Assembly (NCBI RefSeq): GCF_010499245.1
Contig: NZ_JAAGOW010000005.1
Location: 806,001-870,000, forward strand
Source: Variovorax sp. WS11
GTDB lineage: Bacteria > Pseudomonadota > Gammaproteobacteria > Burkholderiales > Burkholderiaceae_C
DNA: 64,000 nucleotides
Reading direction: 5' to 3'
The position numbers and the translations under genes were made by a program. The notes beneath the pieces were generated by a model. The model did not search any database, had not been told where the DNA came from, and saw only the letters and a list, made by a program, of their open reading frames with translations. Positions 60,425-64,000 of the stretch are shown here, one piece after another (positions within the stretch are counted from its first letter, which is position 1; every line of letters begins with the position of its first letter).

Positions 60425-61306
60425 TCAACGGATGGCGCGCAGCGCGCGCACGGCTTCGACCGAAAGGTCAGGGACCTGTTGCGCATCGGCGAAGCCGAGC
60501 GCACTCCAGAGCAGGGTGGCTTCGTCGCGGCCGGCCGTATCGGAAGGCAGTGCATGCAGGCGCGCGCTGAGCAGCGCGTGCTCCTCCTCCAGCGCCGCCA
60601 GCGTCAATGGCCTGGACGCATCGATCGCCGCGACAGCCGACGCGCGAAAGGCCGCGACGTCGTCTTCGACCAGCGCGTCGCAGTCGCCGGTCAGCCAGCG
60701 GTGCTTGCCGCCGGTCGTGCGCCAGACCAGCGCGCGGTCGCGCGAATCGAATTCGTCCACGCCGTGGGAGGACTCGATCACCTCCGGCCCCGACATCGCA
60801 AGCCGCCCGACGTCGCTCATCACGATGTGATCGGCACAGCGCGCCACGATGCCCATGCCGCCGAAGCAGCCGTTGGCGCCGCCGATCAGCACGATCACGG
60901 GGATGCCGGCGGCGCGCACGTCGAGGAGCGCCCGCATCACTTCCGACACGGCGATCAGCCCAGCGTTGGCCTCATGCAGGCGCACGCCGCCCGACTCCGC
61001 CAGCAGCAGCACGGCAGCGGGGCGGTCGCGCAAGGCGCGCTGCATCAAGCCCACCAGCTTGGCGCCGTGCACCTCGCCGACGCCGCCCCCCATGAAGCCA
61101 CCCTCCTGCGCGGCGACGAAGACGCTGCGGTCGTCGAGCGTCGCGCGGCCGATCGCCACGCCGTCGTCGAAGGCGAAGGGGACGCCGAGCTGCGCCAGGT
61201 GCGGGCTGGTGACCCGCTCGGCCGGCGGCAGCCACTCGTGAAAGCTGCCGGGGTCGAGCAGCTTCGCCAGCCGCTCGCGCGCAGAGCATTCCGCATAGCT
61301 GATCAT
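60425..61306 (-). CDS. mdcD: Malonate decarboxylase beta subunit (MdcD)
   Basis: 293 residues. VAAQEGGFMGGGVGEVHGAK and LLAESGGVRLHEAN are the oxyanion-hole loops of the carboxyltransferase fold; ANGCFGGMGIVA continues the active site. Works as a complex with MdcE. The ATG overlaps the mdcC stop (ATGA). Confidence 0.88.
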   Translation of the reverse strand: MISYAECSARERLAKLLDPGSFHEWLPPAERVTSPHLAQLGVPFAFDDGVAIGRATLDDRSVFVAAQEGGFMGGGVGEVHGAKLVGLMQRALRDRPAAVLLLAESGGVRLHEANAGLIAVSEVMRALLDVRAAGIPVIVLIGGANGCFGGMGIVARCADHIVMSDVGRLAMSGPEVIESSHGVDEFDSRDRALVWRTTGGKHRWLTGDCDALVEDDVAAFRASAVAAIDASRPLTLAALEEEHALLSARLHALPSDTAGRDEATLLWSALGFADAQQVPDLSVEAVRALRAIR

Positions 61307-61635
61307 GGCTGCCCTCCGCCGATCTCGGCCACCGCCTGGTCGAGGCGCAGGCTCACCACCGCGGGCGTGGCGCCCATGTCGTTGATCGAGACGCGCAGGC
61401 CGGCCAGCGGATGGCGAGCGTGAAAGTCGTTCATCACGGCCTGCCAGATCGACCCGAAGCCGCGCGCCGAGGTCTGGACGCGCACCGCGCAGTCGTTGCC
61501 GTCGGCCGGCTCGAGCATGACTTCGAGATTGCCGGAGCCGACGACGCCGACCAGCACCGGCGCGAAGGCGCCGGCCGGCCGGCCGCCGGAGAAGGAATAG
61601 TCCAGGGTTTCGAGCCCTGCGGGAACGTCGCTCAT
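61303..61635 (-). CDS. mdcC: Malonate decarboxylase acyl-carrier protein (MdcC)
   Basis: 110 residues. Ser34 in VVGSGNLEVMLEP is the attachment point for the phosphoribosyl-dephospho-CoA arm, which carries acetyl and malonyl groups between MdcA and MdcD/E. It lies 14 bases after mdcA with an AGGAGA ribosome-binding site. Confidence 0.88.
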   Translation of the reverse strand: MSDVPAGLETLDYSFSGGRPAGAFAPVLVGVVGSGNLEVMLEPADGNDCAVRVQTSARGFGSIWQAVMNDFHARHPLAGLRVSINDMGATPAVVSLRLDQAVAEIGGGQP

Positions 61636-61649
61636 CGTCGAATCTCCTG

Positions 61650-63353
61650 TTACCAGTTTCTGAAGCGCTTGGGCGGTTGGTACAACCCGCCCGAGGCGCG
61701 CACCAGGTCGCGCATGCTGCGTGCGGCCAGCAGGTTGCGCGTGGCCTGGCGGGGGTCGATGCCGACGTCCTGCGGCCGGCGGATCACGCCACGGTCGCGC
61801 AGGTTCTCCACCGCGCGCCGGTCGCGCGCCAGACCCACCGCGGTGTAGCCGGCCACGCCGCGGATCGCCTGCTCCCGCTCCGCATCGGTGCGGCACAGCA
61901 GCAGGTTGGCGATGCCTTCTTCGGTGAGGATGTGCGAGACGTCGTCGCCGTAGATCATGATCGGCGGCAGCGCCATGCCGGCCTGCTCCTGCAGCGTCCA
62001 CGCGTCGAGCCGGTCGACGAAGGCCGGCTGCATGTGTTCGCGGAAGGTCTCGACCATCTGCACGACCAGCTTCTGCCCGCGCGGCGTTCCGGCTGCGCCG
62101 CTGCGCCCGGCACGCGCCTCGCGTCCGGCCTTGAGCCAGGCCGGGCTCGCATGGCGCCGGCCGCGTGCATCGGCCCCCATGTTGGGCGCACCGCCGAAGC
62201 CGGCAATGCGGCCCAGGGTCGCGGTGGAGCTGTTGCCGTCGAGGTCGATCTGCAAGGTCGAGCCGATGAACATGTCGCAGGCGTAGTGGCCGGCCGCCTG
62301 GCAGAAGGCGCGGTTGCTGCGCAGGCTGCCGTCGGGGCCGGTGAAGAACACGTCGGAGCGCGCACGGATGTAGTCCTCCATGCCCAGCTCGGAGCCGAAG
62401 GAGTGCACCGACTCGACCCAGCCCGCCTCGATCGCCGGGATCAGTGCCGGATGTGGATTCAATGCCCAGTGCTTGCCGATCTTGCCCTTGAGGCCGAGCG
62501 ACTCGGCATAGGTCGGCAGCAGCAGCTCGATCGCGGCGGTGTCGAAGCCGATGCCGTGGTTCAGGCGCTGCACGCCGTACTCGGCATAGATGCCCTTGAT
62601 CGCCATCATCGCCATCAGCACCTGGACCTCGCTGATCTGCGCCGGGTCGCGCGTGAACAGCGGCTCGATGAAGTTGGGGCGCGGCGCCTTCACGACGAAG
62701 TTCACCCAGCCGGCCGGGATGTCGATGCGGGGCAGCGTCGTGGTCTTGCCGTCGACCCATTCGTTGACTTGCGCGATCACGATGCCGCCCGAGAACGCCG
62801 TGGCCTCGACGATGGCCGGCGTGTCTTCGGTGTTGGGGCCGGTGTAGAGATTGCCCTCGGCGTCGGCGGCCTGCGCCGCGACCAGTGCCACCTTGGGCGT
62901 GAGGTCGACGAAGTAGCGTGCGAACAGTTCGAGGTAGGTGTGGATCGCACCGATCTCGATACGTCCGGCGGACACCAGCTTGGCCAGGCGCGCGCCCTGC
63001 GGGCCCGAGAAGCTGAAGTCCAGCCGGGCGGCCACGCCGTTCTCGAAGATGTCCAGATGCTCGGGCAGCGCCAGCACCGATTGCACCATGTGCAGACCAT
63101 GGACCCGCTGCGGATCGACCTGCACCAGCGCCTGTGCCAGGAAGTCGGCCTGCTTCTGGTTGTTGCCCTCGAGGCAGACGCGGTCGCCGGGCGAGAGCAC
63201 CGCTTCGAGCAGGGTGGCGATCGCTTCGGTATCGACGCGCTTGCCGGCCAGCCGTGTGCCGAGTGCAGTGGCGGCACGCGCCAGCCGGGCTGCGCGGTCT
63301 TCGGCCTTGGAGTTCCAGGCGCTGGGGTTCATGTCGGTCCGATGGGTTTGCAT
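61650..63353 (-). CDS. mdcA: Malonate decarboxylase alpha subunit, acetyl-ACP:malonate ACP transferase (MdcA)
   Basis: 567 residues, usual length about 550. The start is ATG 63353, with ATG 63332 possible. CLEGNNQKQADFLAQAL, NVDP-like HGLHMVQSV and GPNTEDTPAIVEATAF are MdcA landmarks. It swaps acetyl for malonyl on the carrier. An insert of about 20 Arg/Ala/Gly-rich residues near 410-430 is less usual. First enzyme gene of the operon, 28 bases after the permease. Confidence 0.88.
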   Translation of the reverse strand: MQTHRTDMNPSAWNSKAEDRAARLARAATALGTRLAGKRVDTEAIATLLEAVLSPGDRVCLEGNNQKQADFLAQALVQVDPQRVHGLHMVQSVLALPEHLDIFENGVAARLDFSFSGPQGARLAKLVSAGRIEIGAIHTYLELFARYFVDLTPKVALVAAQAADAEGNLYTGPNTEDTPAIVEATAFSGGIVIAQVNEWVDGKTTTLPRIDIPAGWVNFVVKAPRPNFIEPLFTRDPAQISEVQVLMAMMAIKGIYAEYGVQRLNHGIGFDTAAIELLLPTYAESLGLKGKIGKHWALNPHPALIPAIEAGWVESVHSFGSELGMEDYIRARSDVFFTGPDGSLRSNRAFCQAAGHYACDMFIGSTLQIDLDGNSSTATLGRIAGFGGAPNMGADARGRRHASPAWLKAGREARAGRSGAAGTPRGQKLVVQMVETFREHMQPAFVDRLDAWTLQEQAGMALPPIMIYGDDVSHILTEEGIANLLLCRTDAEREQAIRGVAGYTAVGLARDRRAVENLRDRGVIRRPQDVGIDPRQATRNLLAARSMRDLVRASGGLYQPPKRFRNW

Positions 63354-63381
63354 GGGGTTGAGTCGAAGGGGAGGCGCCGTC

Positions 63382-64000
63382 TCACAGCACCACGAAGAGC
63401 AGCCACACCACCACGGGGGCCACCACGGTCACGATGGCGCCGTACACCATCAGCTGCCGGAAGAACACGTCGCGGTCCACCCCCTTCGCATTGGCAAGCA
63501 CCAGCGCGCCATTGGTGGAGAAGGGACTGACGTCGACGATGGTCGAGGACACGGCCATCGCCGCGATGAAGCCGATCGCGCTGACGCCGGCGTCACCCTG
63601 AAGGAACGGCACCGCCAGCGGGATCAGCGAGCCGAGCACTGCGGTCGACGAGGCGAAGGCCGACACCACGGCGCCGACAAAGCACAAGAGCAGCGCGGCC
63701 ATCATGGGCGAAGTAAGGCCGGCAACGCTGTGGCCGACGAAATCGATCGTGCCCATCTTCTCCATCACGCCGACGTAGGTGCTGACGCCGACGATCAGCA
63801 TGATCTCCGGCCACGACACCTGACCCAGGGCGCGCTTCTGCAGATTGGGCGCCATCAGCGTCAGTACGAGGCCGATGGTGATCGAGACGAAGCCGATGTC
63901 CTGCTTGAAGAACAGCGTCAGTACCGCCAGCGCCAGCAGGCCGACCACGGTCGCGATCTGGTAGCCGCGCGAACCCTGGTCGGCCGGGACCGCCGGCGCA
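63382..64000 (-). CDS. MatC-like dicarboxylate/malonate permease (5' part outside window)
   Basis: The last 206 codons are visible; the frame is open to the window edge. At least five hydrophobic helices are seen (VGLLALAVLTLFF, FVSITIGLVLTLM, EIMLIVGVSTYVGVM, MMAALLLCFVGAVVSAF, VVAPVVVWLLFVVL). SSTIVDVSPFSTNGALVLAN resembles the ion-transporter superfamily signature of MatC-type carriers. Placed before mdcA it should import malonate. Many mdc operons use the two-gene carrier MdcLM or MadLM instead. Confidence 0.8.
   Translation of the reverse strand, partial: APAVPADQGSRGYQIATVVGLLALAVLTLFFKQDIGFVSITIGLVLTLMAPNLQKRALGQVSWPEIMLIVGVSTYVGVMEKMGTIDFVGHSVAGLTSPMMAALLLCFVGAVVSAFASSTAVLGSLIPLAVPFLQGDAGVSAIGFIAAMAVSSTIVDVSPFSTNGALVLANAKGVDRDVFFRQLMVYGAIVTVVAPVVVWLLFVVL

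Overview
The window is GC-rich, densely packed DNA. Third-position GC bias, frequent ATGA/GTGA stop-start overlaps, Bug-type receptors and repeat families of a kind common in Burkholderiales suggest a betaproteobacterium of that order. This is inference from gene content, not a database match. No rRNA, tRNA, CRISPR array, insertion sequence or phage gene was seen.

Bases 1-57000 look like a catabolic island for a large hydrophobic, branched or polycyclic carboxylic acid (steroid- or terpenoid-like). It holds ten crotonase-fold proteins, seven acyl-CoA dehydrogenases (three large/small pairs plus one single), six short-chain dehydrogenases, two MaoC-type hydratases, an Ltp2-like thiolase with a DUF35 partner, an alpha-methylacyl-CoA racemase, a second family III CoA-transferase, two classic acyl-CoA ligases, a PhyH dioxygenase and a P450 with a rubredoxin. 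No recognisable ring-cleavage set (KstD, Ksh or Hsa type) is in the window, so the substrate is not identified.

Layout: 1-5733 (+) amidohydrolase, nitronate monooxygenase, OYE reductase and three crotonases. 6048-10447 (+) SDR, a LuxE-like/LuxC-like pair and an XRE-MarR regulator. 10529-20322 (+) two MFS paralogues flanking a DUF1302/DUF1329/YCF48/MMPL envelope module. 20400-21610 (-) AbiEii-type toxin-antitoxin pair. 21702-29050 (-) beta-oxidation operon. 29194-36078 (+) crotonase, ligase, hydratase, SDR, DUF35, Ltp2-like thiolase and MaoC. 36079-36752 gene-free palindromic repeats. 36753-39504 (-) crotonase, SDR and PhyH. 39630 (+) CMD protein. 40117-41345 (-) thioesterase and crotonase. 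41444-48399 (+) ligase, dehydrogenase pair, crotonase, SDR and IclR. 48396-53070 (-) dehydrogenase pair, racemase and dehydrogenase. 53229-55293 (+) TetR, P450 and rubredoxin. 55352-56341 (+) Bug receptor.

From 56375 to the right edge (-) lies a malonate decarboxylase operon (mdcA-C-D-E-G-B-H) with a permease cut by the window edge upstream and an IclR gene downstream.

The main new observation is a repeated promoter signature. The palindrome GAAC-N3-GTTC is followed within about 1-2 bases by a -10-like AT-rich hexamer. It occurs upstream of the DUF1302 gene, the MaoC/crotonase divergon, the PhyH/CMD divergon, the crotonase/ligase divergon, the 43391 dehydrogenase pair and the dehydrogenase/TetR divergon, with a weaker copy before the 6048 SDR. 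It ties scattered operons into one probable regulon. The TetR gene at 53229, which has a copy in its own promoter, is the leading candidate regulator.
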